A stretch of DNA of 17,439 nt from CAZJGG01 sp964545475. GTDB taxonomy: Bacteria > Bacillota > Clostridia > Lachnospirales > JAISER01. Of this stretch, positions 1-7,635 are shown piece after piece. The position numbers were made by a program, and so were the translations under genes. The notes beneath the pieces were generated by a model that had not been told where the DNA came from, ran no database searches, and worked only from the letters and a program-made list of their open reading frames with translations. The stretch is taken from NCBI GenBank assembly GCA_964545475.1, contig CAZJGG010000062.1, positions 1-17,439 on the forward strand, given 5' to 3'. How positions within the stretch are numbered: the first letter of the stretch is position 1; each line of letters opens with the position of its first letter.

Positions 1-3
1 TAA

Positions 4-1047
4 TTAATGACTTTTAAACTCTGTCCATATTTTTGAATATTCAACTGCACTTTCACCTAAATCTTGATAAATTTGGGCTTTTTCAACCAATTCAGATGGA
101 ATGTTAACAGTTTTATTATCATAATATTCTTGCGGTAAAAACTCTTTAGCCGCAAGGTTGCAGTTTATATAATTAATTTTAGATGAAATTTCTGCACTTA
201 CTTTTCCGTCAAGTATATAATTTATAAATCTATAAGCATTATCTTTATTTGGCGCATTTTTAAGCATAACTATTTTATCAATGCTTATGCTTAAACCTTC
301 GCTTGGGTAGGCATATGTTACAGTATCAACGGATTCCATAGCCGCCGTAACTTGCGAACCTAACATAAAACCAGCTTTTGCCGCCCCGGAAATTATCATT
401 TCATATGGCTTATTAGAATCAAGCCCAATAACATTCGGCTTTAACGCAAACAAGTCCTGCTTTGCGGCTTCAAGCTTAACAGGGTCTGTTTCGTTTATAG
501 ACTCTCCGTTTGCCATAAGAGCAATGCCAATCATGCCTCTTTCATCGTCCAATAAAACTACAGAATTTTTAAGTTCAGGGTTCCATAAATCCCTGTAAGA
601 ACTAATTTCAAAAGGCACTTTTGCCGTATCATAAACTAAAACAGCAGCACCGCTGGCATAAGGTATAGAATAATCATTACCCGGGTCGTCAAATTTAGAC
701 TGAAAAGCAGTGTCTATATTAATGTAATTAGGTATTTTAGCTTTATCTAAAACTTCAAGATATCCTTCCTGCTTTCTCATAACATCTATAATATAGTCTG
801 TGCAAATTACAATGTCGTATTGCTCGCCTTTTGTAACCTGCAATTTTGAATACATTTCTTCGTTGCCTGAAAAATTATCGTAATTTACTTTTATTCCTGT
901 TTCATTCTGAAAATCTTCAATTACTTGCGCCGGAACATATTCCACCCAAGTATAAATATTTAATTCTCCGGCTGTTTCTTCCTGTTTTTTACCACAACCG
1001 GAAAAGACCAGAGCAGCAACTACCACTGCTATAATAAATCTTTTCAT
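4..1047 (-). CDS. potD: Spermidine/putrescine ABC transporter substrate-binding lipoprotein (PotD)
   Basis: This is the extracytoplasmic polyamine-binding component of the Pot importer, anchored as a lipoprotein in a Gram-positive cell. The 347-residue length matches PotD. A lipoprotein signal is visible: a short basic start, a hydrophobic stretch, then the lipobox LVFSGC with the lipidated Cys at 18. The mature start ELNIYTWVEYVP carries the Trp and Tyr that stack on the ligand in E. coli PotD (W34, Y37), and Y85, D168 and D257 also appear aligned by eye. Two ligand-contact tryptophans of the E. coli protein (W229, W255) seem absent, so polyamine preference is uncertain. The ATG overlaps the potC stop by 4 bases, with GAGGAAG upstream inside potC. 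It is the last gene of the potABCD operon. The window starts 3 bases past its stop, so no terminator can be judged. Confidence 0.95.
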   Translation of the reverse strand: MKRFIIAVVVAALVFSGCGKKQEETAGELNIYTWVEYVPAQVIEDFQNETGIKVNYDNFSGNEEMYSKLQVTKGEQYDIVICTDYIIDVMRKQEGYLEVLDKAKIPNYINIDTAFQSKFDDPGNDYSIPYASGAAVLVYDTAKVPFEISSYRDLWNPELKNSVVLLDDERGMIGIALMANGESINETDPVKLEAAKQDLFALKPNVIGLDSNKPYEMIISGAAKAGFMLGSQVTAAMESVDTVTYAYPSEGLSISIDKIVMLKNAPNKDNAYRFINYILDGKVSAEISSKINYINCNLAAKEFLPQEYYDNKTVNIPSELVEKAQIYQDLGESAVEYSKIWTEFKSH

Positions 1048-1835
1048 TCAGATTCTTCCTCTCTTAAACTTTTTCTGCGCTCAAATTCCATTGTAATGCC
1101 TAAAAGTAAAAATGTAAACAACAAAAGTAAGGTGCATAATGCGTTAATTTTGGGCGTTATTCCCAAACGCAACATAGAAAACACCTTTACCGGCAAGGTT
1201 TGCGTCCCTGGCCCGGAAACAAAGAAGCTTATTACAACATCATCTAAAGACATTGCAATGGCAAGAAATGTTCCGGATACTATTGCCGGAAGTATTAAAG
1301 GCAAAGTTACTGTAAAAAAAAGCTGATATTTCTTTGCTCCTAAGTCTCTCGCCGCTTCATTTATGGATGGGTCTATGCTGTTAAGCCTTATTTGAACCAT
1401 AAACAAAACATATGGTATGCAAAAAGCTGTATGAGATATTACTAAAGTTGATATTCCATAATTAATAGGAAGCCAAGAAAAAAACATTAAAAGCGCAATG
1501 GCAAAAACAATTTCAGGAATAATAAGGGGAACATATGAAAGCCCTAAAACAAGGGCTTTAGCCGCTTTATGAAGCCGTTTTACGGCTATCGCCCCTAAAG
1601 TTCCTATTACTGCGGAAATCGCAGCGGACAAAAAGGCTACTTTAAGGCTTATAAAAAGGCTTGAAAACAAGTCTCTGTCTTTAAACAGCTCGTTATACCA
1701 GCTTAAAGTAAGCCCCTCCCAAACAACGCTTGAACGGGATATATTAAAAGAATACATTACAACTACTATTATTGGCAAATATAATATAAATAGAACTAAT
1801 AATATATAAATTTTGGAGTATTTAAATTTTTTCAA
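1044..1835 (-). CDS. potC: Polyamine ABC transporter permease PotC
   Basis: This inner permease subunit pairs with PotB to form the membrane channel of the polyamine importer. The 263-residue protein has about six hydrophobic segments and the cytoplasmic EAA coupling loop (EAARDLGAKKYQLFF, about residues 160-185), followed by the PotC-like stretch SLDDVVISFFVSGPG. The start is TTG at 1835-1833, read as Met. It overlaps the potB stop in a TTGA junction and has GGTGG about 8 bases upstream, so potB and potC are probably translationally coupled. Its own TGA overlaps the potD ATG in the same 4-base way. The C-terminal tail is charged (ERRKSLREEESE), as expected on the cytoplasmic side. Confidence 0.95.
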   Translation of the reverse strand: MKKFKYSKIYILLVLFILYLPIIVVVMYSFNISRSSVVWEGLTLSWYNELFKDRDLFSSLFISLKVAFLSAAISAVIGTLGAIAVKRLHKAAKALVLGLSYVPLIIPEIVFAIALLMFFSWLPINYGISTLVISHTAFCIPYVLFMVQIRLNSIDPSINEAARDLGAKKYQLFFTVTLPLILPAIVSGTFLAIAMSLDDVVISFFVSGPGTQTLPVKVFSMLRLGITPKINALCTLLLLFTFLLLGITMEFERRKSLREEESE

Positions 1836-2692
1836 AATAAACCACCACCTACTTCACCGTTGCTTTTAGTCGTTTTAAAGTACACATATATGAAAATTAG
1901 CACCAAAAGCATCATTACAACAGAAAGAGCCGCACCAAAAGGCCAGTCTCTGGCGGTTGTCATCTGGTTTCTTACTAAATTTCCAATGAGCATGGTTTTT
2001 GCACCGCCCATTAAGTCGGAAATAAAGAAAAAGCCAACAGCCGGAATAAACACAAGAGTAACGCCTCCAACAATACCAGGCATTGTTAATGGAAGCGTAA
2101 TATTTACAAATGTTTTTATTCTGGAAGCCCCTAAGTCTCTTGAAGCTTCTAAGTAAGATCTATCAAGTTTTTCTACGCTGTTGTATATTGGTAATATCAT
2201 AAGAGGCAGTAGAATGTAAACAGTCCCAACCATTACTGCCCCGTAATTATAGAGTAAAGTTACAGGTTCGTTTAAAATGTTTAAAACCATGGCAATTTTA
2301 TTAATAATTCCGTCGTTTCTTAACAAAATTATTATGCCGTATACTCTCAACAGGCTGCTGGTCCAAAAGGGGACCATTATTAAATAAACAACATAGAACC
2401 TAATTTTTTTATTTAACATAGCCACATAATACGCAAAGGGATAACCTATTAATAGGGTTAAAACACATGTTATTGCCGCAATACCAATTGATACTGCAAA
2501 TATTTTAAAATAAATAGGGTCAAATATGCGCAAATAGTTATCAAAAGTAAGTTTAAAGGCAATGCCGCCCTGTTCTGCCCGGGACAAAAAGCTTAAAACC
2601 AGCACATAAATAAGTGGGCAACCCACCACTACCGTCATAAAAGATATTAACGGCCATGCCGGTATAGTATTAATAATTTTACGGGTTTTCAT
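1832..2692 (-). CDS. potB: Polyamine ABC transporter permease PotB
   Basis: This is the first permease subunit of the Pot importer and the partner of PotC. The 286-residue protein is strongly hydrophobic with about six membrane segments. The EAA loop that docks on the ATPase is at about residues 182-206 (EASRDLGASRIKTF, then NITLPLTMPGI). The ATG at 2692 is preceded by GGAG lying across the potA stop, with a 4-base gap between the genes, so the order potA-potB is tightly coupled. The GGT-rich C-terminal codons (VGGGLF) also supply the ribosome binding site for potC. Length and motifs fit the PotB/PotH family without truncation. Confidence 0.95.
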   Translation of the reverse strand: MKTRKIINTIPAWPLISFMTVVVGCPLIYVLVLSFLSRAEQGGIAFKLTFDNYLRIFDPIYFKIFAVSIGIAAITCVLTLLIGYPFAYYVAMLNKKIRFYVVYLIMVPFWTSSLLRVYGIIILLRNDGIINKIAMVLNILNEPVTLLYNYGAVMVGTVYILLPLMILPIYNSVEKLDRSYLEASRDLGASRIKTFVNITLPLTMPGIVGGVTLVFIPAVGFFFISDLMGGAKTMLIGNLVRNQMTTARDWPFGAALSVVMMLLVLIFIYVYFKTTKSNGEVGGGLF

Positions 2693-2696
2693 TAAA

Positions 2697-3767
2697 CTAC
2701 TCCTTTATAACAATGCCGTATTCTGCGTTCCAGCTTATGCAAACATCCTGCCCAACTTGTGTTGTGTCATTTGTAGTGTATAATATTACATTATAAATAT
2801 TTCCGTTTTTGGATTTTACGGATATTTTCTTTTGGCTTCCGGTATAAAATATGTCAAAAACCTCACCGTGGACACAAAACTCCCCAATCGGCTGATTTCT
2901 GCTGCACATAAGCATTTTATCCGTATGAACGGCAATAATTATTCTGTCGCCTTTTTTAAGACCGTCGCTTTTGCAAAAAGCACTGTCTCCGCCTATATTT
3001 ACATAAGCGGTGTCTCCGTTAACTTCTGTTACAATCCCTTGTAATATGTTTCTGTCTCCAACAAATTCTGCAACATATCGGGTTTTAGGATATAAATAAA
3101 TTTCCTCCGGCGTTCCAATTTGCTCAATAAATCCTTTATGTAAAACAGCAATTCTGTCAGACAGATTAAGTGCTTCGTCCTGGTCGTGTGTTACATATAT
3201 AAACGTAATGTTTGTTTTTTTCTGAATCTGCTTTAGTTCCGTTTGCATATGCTGCCTAAGCTTTAAGTCTAGAGCGCCTAATGGCTCATCAAGAAGCAAA
3301 ATGTCTGGCTTGTTAATTAATGCTCTGGCTATGGCTATGCGTTGCCTTTGTCCGCCGCTAAGTTGGTTAGGCATTCTCTTTTCATACCCCTCCATTTTAA
3401 CAAGGGTAAGCATTTCGTTAATTCTTGGTTTTATATCCGCCTTTTTCATGCCTTTAATACGCAATCCATATGCAATATTGTCAAATACATTTAAGTGAGG
3501 AAAAAGAGCGTAATTCTGAAAAACTGTGTTAACATGTCTATTATTCGGTTCGTCGTTAGAAATATCTTTGCCATGCAAAATGATTTTACCATAATCAAGG
3601 ACTTCAAGCCCTGCAATAAGCCGGAGCAACGTTGTTTTTCCGCAGCCGCTTGAGCCTAAAAGCGTTAAAAATTCTCCCTTTTTTATATCGAGAGATATAC
3701 CGTTCAAAACGTTTTGTATTCCAAATTTTTTGCTTATGTCGAATAATGAAAGAATATTATCTTGCAA
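2697..3767 (-). CDS. potA: Polyamine ABC transporter ATP-binding protein PotA
   Basis: This cytoplasmic ATPase powers the polyamine importer. The 356-residue protein has Walker A GSSGCGKT (38-45), a Q-loop in TVFQNYALFPH, the ABC signature LSGGQ (136-140), Walker B ILLLDE (156-161) and the H-loop His in YVTHDQDEA. A C-terminal TOBE-type regulatory region (about 245-356) is typical of PotA/MalK-class ATPases. The start is TTG at 3767-3765 with GGGTGGG six bases upstream; no better ATG exists before the conserved N terminus. It is the first gene of potABCD and is divergent from the sortase gene. I see no convincing sigma-A promoter for the minus strand in the 103-base gap. Confidence 0.95.
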   Translation of the reverse strand: MQDNILSLFDISKKFGIQNVLNGISLDIKKGEFLTLLGSSGCGKTTLLRLIAGLEVLDYGKIILHGKDISNDEPNNRHVNTVFQNYALFPHLNVFDNIAYGLRIKGMKKADIKPRINEMLTLVKMEGYEKRMPNQLSGGQRQRIAIARALINKPDILLLDEPLGALDLKLRQHMQTELKQIQKKTNITFIYVTHDQDEALNLSDRIAVLHKGFIEQIGTPEEIYLYPKTRYVAEFVGDRNILQGIVTEVNGDTAYVNIGGDSAFCKSDGLKKGDRIIIAVHTDKMLMCSRNQPIGEFCVHGEVFDIFYTGSQKKISVKSKNGNIYNVILYTTNDTTQVGQDVCISWNAEYGIVIKE

Positions 3768-3793
3768 TTACGTCCCACCCTTTAAAACAACCC

Positions 3794-3822
3794 TTGAATA
3801 TACTTCTGAATTGATATATAAT
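3794..3822 (+). promoter_or_regulatory. Sigma-A-type promoter for the sortase/degV unit
   Basis: The -35 box TTGAAT (3794-3799) and -10 box TATAAT (3817-3822) are separated by exactly 17 bases. The predicted transcript would start near 3829, about 40 bases before the sortase start. It lies in the divergent gap between potA and the sortase gene, so repression here could also affect potA. Confidence 0.7.
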
Positions 3823-3870
3823 ACCATAATACAAATGATATTAAAAGATAATTTTTAAATGGGTGATGAT

Positions 3871-4800
3871 GTGAGAAAAATAGAACCTCCAAAATATACT
3901 GAGGATGATTTTGACTTAGAGGAATTTCACAAAAAAACAGAGATAAAGAGACGTGAGCGTTTTTTTAAAATACATGGCAATACCCTTAATCTTATTTCTG
4001 TACTAATTGTCATAATGGCGTTCATTGCGGCTATTTTAGCTTTCGACGTTGCTAACTATTTCATAGATAAATATAAAACAAAAGTTATGTCTGAAAAAGC
4101 AATGGACATTGTGCAAGAAGCGGAAAAAAAAGAAGCTATAGAAATACCGGCTGAGACCGAAGAAAACAGCGGAACTCAAAGCAACGCCACTGAAAGCGAA
4201 ATTGAAGTTACATCCGAGCCAGAGGAAACTCCTCCGGAAGTAAGGCAAAATTTCTTGAATTTAAGAGAACAATTTCAAAACGATGATATAATTGCAACTA
4301 TAAATATTGAAAATACAAACATAGCGTATCCGGTAGTTCAATATTCGGATAACGACTATTATTTAACCCGGGATTTAAATAAAGAAAATAACGTTAATGG
4401 CTCTGTTTTTATGGATTATAGTAACTCAATATATCCCTTTGACGATAATACAGTAATATATGGTCATAATATGAAAAATGGAGAAATGTTTCATAATATT
4501 AGGTTTTATCAGGATAAAAAGTTTTATGAAGAACACAGTATTATTCAGCTAAACACTCTTTATGAAAACACAGAATGGTTAGTATTTTCTACATATATCA
4601 CTAAAACTGATTTTGATTATATAAAAACTAAGTTTAAAGATTCTTATGAATTTGAGGAATTTATTAATCTGTTACAGGAAAAGGCTTCTTACGACACAGG
4701 AGTTTTAGTAACTGAAAGCGATAAAATATTAACGTTGTCAACTTGCACTAACAGAACTGATGACGAAAGATATGTAGTACATGCAATTAGAATAAAGTAA
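3871..4800 (+). CDS. srtB: Class B sortase
   Basis: This is a membrane-anchored cysteine transpeptidase that cleaves a sorting signal in secreted proteins and links them to the cell wall. Numbered from the GTG start at 3871 (309 aa), it has a basic cytoplasmic stretch, one membrane segment (about 39-65), an acidic Glu/Thr/Ser/Pro-rich linker (about 82-125) and the sortase barrel. The catalytic His is in YGHNM (H199), the Cys in TLSTC (C292) and the Arg in DERYVVHAIR (R300); TLSTC plus this spacing indicates class B. The start was chosen because GGTGAT lies 3 bases before GTG in the usual register, whereas the ATG at 3859 has no ribosome binding site; the longer form would be 313 aa. No sortase substrate is visible in the window. 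The stop overlaps the region where degV begins. Confidence 0.92.
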   Translation: MRKIEPPKYTEDDFDLEEFHKKTEIKRRERFFKIHGNTLNLISVLIVIMAFIAAILAFDVANYFIDKYKTKVMSEKAMDIVQEAEKKEAIEIPAETEENSGTQSNATESEIEVTSEPEETPPEVRQNFLNLREQFQNDDIIATINIENTNIAYPVVQYSDNDYYLTRDLNKENNVNGSVFMDYSNSIYPFDDNTVIYGHNMKNGEMFHNIRFYQDKKFYEEHSIIQLNTLYENTEWLVFSTYITKTDFDYIKTKFKDSYEFEEFINLLQEKASYDTGVLVTESDKILTLSTCTNRTDDERYVVHAIRIK

Positions 4801-4814
4801 TGGAGATGATAAAC

Positions 4815-5684
4815 TTGTACAGCTTTGAAATTTTTTCAGACAGCGCATGTGATTTAAGCGATGCCTTTATTAAAGAATTTGATATTGGTATTGTGCCTTT
4901 TTCGATAACCTTTGATGGGCAAAGCTATGCAAAAGAAAGGCTGGAGTTATCTTTAAGTGATTTTTATAACGAACTTCTAAGCCGAAAGGTTTTTCCTAAA
5001 ACATCTTTACCTTCTATTTCGGATTATTCAGAGCATTTCAGACCCTCTTTGGAAAAAGGGCTGGACGTTCTTTGTATATGTTTAAGCTCAAAATTCAGCG
5101 GTTCTTACCAAAGCGCTGTTAACGCTAAAAATTTACTTGAAGATGAGTTTCCCGAAAGAACAATAATTATTGCAGATTCTATGCTTGCAACAATTTTACA
5201 AGGTCAAATGGCTGTAACGGCGGCAAAGCTTAGAAAAGCCGGCAAAACAATTAATGAGGTTTATGATGCAATAGCAAATTTAAAAGATATTTCAAGGATT
5301 TATGTTACAGTTGATTCTTTAGAGTATTTACAGCGCGGAGGAAGAATTGGCAAAGTGTCTGCCTTCGCAGGAACTTTGTTTGATATAAAACCTATTATTG
5401 AACTCAAAGACGGAGAGCTTAACCCTTTATCTAAAGTTAGAGGAAGAAAAAAGGCAATTTCAAATATTATAGAATTAGCTTTTAAAGGCATTGACAATTT
5501 AGATGACTACGAATTTGGTATTGTTCATTCCGCATGTTTTGCAGAAGCAAAACAGCTGGAAGAAACTCTTAAAAATACATACGGAATTAAAGATTACTTC
5601 GGAATAACGGAGCTCGGAGCAACTATAGGCTCTCACATTGGTCCTACTGTACTGGGTATTTCATGTATAAAGAAAATTATTTAA
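4815..5684 (+). CDS. DegV family protein (fatty-acid-binding, FakB-like)
   Basis: DegV/EDD-fold proteins bind a fatty acid; in the FakA-FakB system they present it to the FakA kinase for acyl-phosphate formation and phospholipid synthesis. Visible motifs are SDSACDLS at the N terminus, PKTSLPSISDY, SSKFSGSYQSA, the strongly conserved SLEYLQRGGRIGK, and IGPTVLGI near the C terminus. I chose the TTG at 4815 because GGAGATGAT sits 4 bases upstream in the canonical register; the protein is then 289 aa. An ATG at 4800 overlaps the sortase stop (TAATG) and would give 294 aa by coupling. Either way it is co-transcribed with the sortase. No fakA-like kinase is in the window, so which DegV paralogue this is cannot be decided. 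Confidence 0.93.
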   Translation: MYSFEIFSDSACDLSDAFIKEFDIGIVPFSITFDGQSYAKERLELSLSDFYNELLSRKVFPKTSLPSISDYSEHFRPSLEKGLDVLCICLSSKFSGSYQSAVNAKNLLEDEFPERTIIIADSMLATILQGQMAVTAAKLRKAGKTINEVYDAIANLKDISRIYVTVDSLEYLQRGGRIGKVSAFAGTLFDIKPIIELKDGELNPLSKVRGRKKAISNIIELAFKGIDNLDDYEFGIVHSACFAEAKQLEETLKNTYGIKDYFGITELGATIGSHIGPTVLGISCIKKII

Positions 5685-5794
5685 TAAAAAGTTGTAAAAG
5701 CACTTTTAAAATTTTTATCCATATAATAGCGTAGGCACTAAAAATCTCGCAGCTTGATTATGTACTTATTACATAAGATGGGAGGTGGGGCTTA

Positions 5795-6127
5795 ATGGAT
5801 AAAAATGCAGCTCTAAAATGTTTAGTTGATTATTTATCAAGCTCTAGGGAGTTTTTAGCGCTTAAAACTACTATTGAAGAAGTTAAAAAAAACCCAGAAA
5901 TCAGCACTTTATTAAACCAGTTCAATCAAAAGCAACAAACCATGTATTCTGGGCAGTATACTCAAGAGCAAATACAAAAAATGGTTGAAGAAATTAACAG
6001 AGAATACGAAAATTTAAGTAGAATACCTCTTGTAAACGCTTACTTCAGCCAAACAGAGCAATTTAATCAGTTATTTAACCAAACGATGAAAGAAGTTAAC
6101 ATGTACTTAGAAAATCAGCTAAAATAA
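5795..6127 (+). CDS. YlbF/YmcA-family regulator
   Basis: This 110-residue, all-helical, Gln/Glu/Asn-rich protein is of the YlbF/YmcA (Com_YlbF) family. In Bacillus subtilis such proteins form the Y-complex with YaaT, which adjusts RNase Y-dependent mRNA processing and affects competence, biofilm formation and sporulation. The recognisable core is the pattern LVDYLSSSREFLALK, KNPEISTLLNQFNQKQ, and the C-terminal helix PLVNAYFSQTEQFNQLFNQ. The ATG follows a very strong GGGAGGTGGGG site at 5780-5790. A 110-base gap separates it from degV, so separate transcription is possible. A 7-bp inverted repeat (5758-5764 with 5770-5776) lies just before the ribosome binding site. Related paralogues (YheA, YmcA) cannot be excluded. 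Confidence 0.85.
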   Translation: MDKNAALKCLVDYLSSSREFLALKTTIEEVKKNPEISTLLNQFNQKQQTMYSGQYTQEQIQKMVEEINREYENLSRIPLVNAYFSQTEQFNQLFNQTMKEVNMYLENQLK

Positions 6128-6136
6128 TAACACCGG

Positions 6137-6190
6137 AGAGGCAGAAAAACAGCGGTTTGTAAACGCATGTTATCCGCCTCTTTTTTATTT
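6137..6190 (+). terminator. Probable rho-independent terminator after the YlbF-family gene
   Basis: AGAGGC (6137-6142) pairs with GCCTCT (6176-6181), and six Ts follow immediately from 6181. The interior of 33 bases can form a competing GCGG/CCGC helix (6152-6155 with 6174-6177), so the exact fold is uncertain. The position, 10 bases after the stop, supports termination. Confidence 0.6.
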
Positions 6191-6267
6191 AAGATTAAAA
6201 TATTTGAAAATAAAATTTAGCTTGTCACGTATTAACCCTTTTTTGAATAAGCTGTATTAAGTTATCG

Positions 6268-6300
6268 CTGTTCAGTGCAAGTGTTGCGCTTGCTTAACAG
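6268..6300 (+). promoter_or_regulatory. Two-tier hairpin before the small aromatic-rich gene
   Basis: The outer arms CTGTT (6268-6272) and AACAG (6296-6300) enclose a perfect inner stem GCAAG (6277-6281) / CTTGC (6289-6293) with a 7-base loop. It ends 8 bases before the ribosome binding site of the 37-codon gene and has no T-run, so it is more likely a leader structure or operator than a terminator. No clear promoter was found in 6188-6267. Confidence 0.4.
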
Positions 6301-6325
6301 TCAGCCGGAAAGGGGTGTTACTAAT

Positions 6326-6439
6326 ATGTGGTATCCATGGAGATTTTATAATCCTTACTTCAGACCATTCAGATTTTATCCTTACTGGAATAACGGGTTT
6401 TGGGGCAATCCTTGGGGATTTAGACGTTTTTGGTGGTAA
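6326..6439 (+). CDS. 37-residue aromatic, Trp/Arg/Pro-rich small protein (unrecognised)
   Basis: This short gene starts ATG at 6326 and ends TAA at 6437-6439, with AAAGGGG 10 bases upstream as ribosome binding site and a perfect terminator 22 bases downstream. The peptide begins MWYPWRFYNP and ends GFRRFWW. Nineteen of 37 residues are aromatic (7 Trp, 7 Phe, 5 Tyr); the rest are 5 Arg, 5 Pro, 4 Asn, 3 Gly and the initiator Met. It contains no acidic residue, no Lys, Ala, Ser, Thr, Leu, Ile, Val, Cys or Gln. The predicted charge is about +5. There is no signal peptide or classic membrane helix. I do not recognise the family. Possible roles, all inference, are a spore-coat or surface peptide, a membrane-interface peptide, or an indolicidin-like cationic peptide. 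The biased composition, ribosome binding site and terminator together make a chance ORF unlikely. Confidence 0.75.
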   Translation: MWYPWRFYNPYFRPFRFYPYWNNGFWGNPWGFRRFWW

Positions 6440-6461
6440 CATTTAATTTTAGGGTCAGTGG

Positions 6462-6498
6462 ACAAAAGCGGCTAATTAGAGCAATTAGCCGCTTTTGT
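6462..6498. terminator. Perfect bidirectional terminator between convergent genes
   Basis: A perfect 16-bp stem (6462-6477 with 6483-6498, core AAAAGCGGCTAATT) surrounds a 5-base loop. The arms carry AAAA at one end and TTTT at the other, so the hairpin can terminate transcription in both directions. It serves the 37-codon gene from the left and the SLH-protein gene (stop at 6530) from the right. Confidence 0.88.
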
Positions 6499-6529
6499 GC
6501 TGTATTTCGAGAATATTTAATCATATTAT

Positions 6530-7609
6530 TTATATTTCGGTAAAAAGAAGAGTATTTAAATCTAAGATATAATTTTGCTTAGGACCGTCCGGATTAGTTT
6601 CATAATATGGGCCATAGATATAAAATTTATCATTTAGCTCATCTAACTCAAACTTATACAAATCCATATACTTAAAAGGAATATTATGAACATCCTTATA
6701 ATAACCATCTTTATATATTAAATATATATATTCTGCATTATGAGACATTCCAGGTAAATTAAGTAATAATACTGTATATTCATCAGTACTCTGCTCATAA
6801 TAAATTTGGCATTGACTAGGATAAGTATAATCTATATAACCAGCCCCGCCTATTATATATTTATATAACATTTCATAAGTAACAAGCTGTTTAATGTTCC
6901 CTTTTGTTTTGCTTATAGGTGCATTTTCATATAGCCTTAAAAATGCGACAAAGCATTGCTCTCTTGTAAGATAGCCATTAGGGTTTATTTGGTTGTTGTT
7001 TATGCCTTGCATAACTCCTAATTCCCACATAGACTGCATACTGTCAAACGTCCATTGCACAATATATTCCGAATCAGCAAATTGTTGGGCAAAATCATTC
7101 TTATTAACGTTTTGCTCTAACTTTCCGCCGTAATAATTATATATGTTTTGAAGAAGCATTGCAGCTGCCTGTCTTGATATAAATCCGTCAGGGTCAAATA
7201 TACCGTCTTCCCTACCGTTTATTAAACCAATATTATATGCAAAATTTATTTCTGCCCCATATCCGTATATACCTAAAAAAATATCGCTAAAAGCTTTTTT
7301 GTGAACGTCAACCTCTGGTAAACCACTTATTTCCCTTGGCATTCTGTAAGCCGTTTCTAACATTCCGTTATATATAGAATCTATGTATTTTAAAGCTGTA
7401 AGGGTAAATTCGTACCTCGTAATATTTTCATTATAATTGCACTGTAGTTTATCAGGAATAAAACCTAGCTCTATTGCCTTTTTTATATCGTTCTGCGCCC
7501 AGGAAGAAGCGTTAGCCCACGAATCATTTATATCCTCATCAGCAAAAGCATATGTGGAATTGCTTGTCAAAATTATAACCAGAATCAAAAATAATCCAAG
7601 TTTTCTCAT
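6530..7609 (-). CDS. S-layer homology (SLH) domain protein, secreted
   Basis: This is a 359-residue exported protein expected to bind secondary cell-wall polymer through SLH domains. A signal peptide is clear: basic start MRKLG, hydrophobic run to about residue 17, and cleavage probably after AFA (23). Three SLH-like repeats follow at about 30-78 (WAQNDIKKAIELGFIP then ITRYEF), 105-158 (AYNIGLINGREDGIFDPDG then SRQAA) and 175-228 (MWELGVMQG then INPNGYLTREQ). The C-terminal part (about 240-359) is Tyr/Asp-rich and unassigned. The start ATG has AAAGGA about 9 bases upstream. It is convergent with the aromatic microprotein gene and lies downstream of the CheB-like gene with a 98-base gap containing a palindrome. 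No sortase signal is present, so it is not an obvious substrate of the nearby sortase. Confidence 0.88.
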   Translation of the reverse strand: MRKLGLFLILVIILTSNSTYAFADEDINDSWANASSWAQNDIKKAIELGFIPDKLQCNYNENITRYEFTLTALKYIDSIYNGMLETAYRMPREISGLPEVDVHKKAFSDIFLGIYGYGAEINFAYNIGLINGREDGIFDPDGFISRQAAAMLLQNIYNYYGGKLEQNVNKNDFAQQFADSEYIVQWTFDSMQSMWELGVMQGINNNQINPNGYLTREQCFVAFLRLYENAPISKTKGNIKQLVTYEMLYKYIIGGAGYIDYTYPSQCQIYYEQSTDEYTVLLLNLPGMSHNAEYIYLIYKDGYYKDVHNIPFKYMDLYKFELDELNDKFYIYGPYYETNPDGPKQNYILDLNTLLFTEI

Positions 7610-7635
7610 ACCATAATCCTTTCTAAATATAATCC

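Noticed and set aside
5687..5716. Possible terminator after degV
   Set aside because: The stem is only six base pairs, five of them A-T, with a 9-base loop, and the T-run starts 4 bases later. It is too weak to list as a feature.
6326..6498. Trp-rich short ORF followed by a strong terminator, as in a tryptophan attenuator leader
   Set aside because: The next gene downstream is on the opposite strand, so there is no biosynthetic operon to attenuate. Trp codons are spread among Phe and Tyr codons, and I see no alternative antiterminator pairing.
7626..7631. TATATT on the minus strand as a -10 box for the SLH gene
   Set aside because: A start from here would leave about 10 bases before the ATG and would exclude the AAAGGA ribosome binding site.
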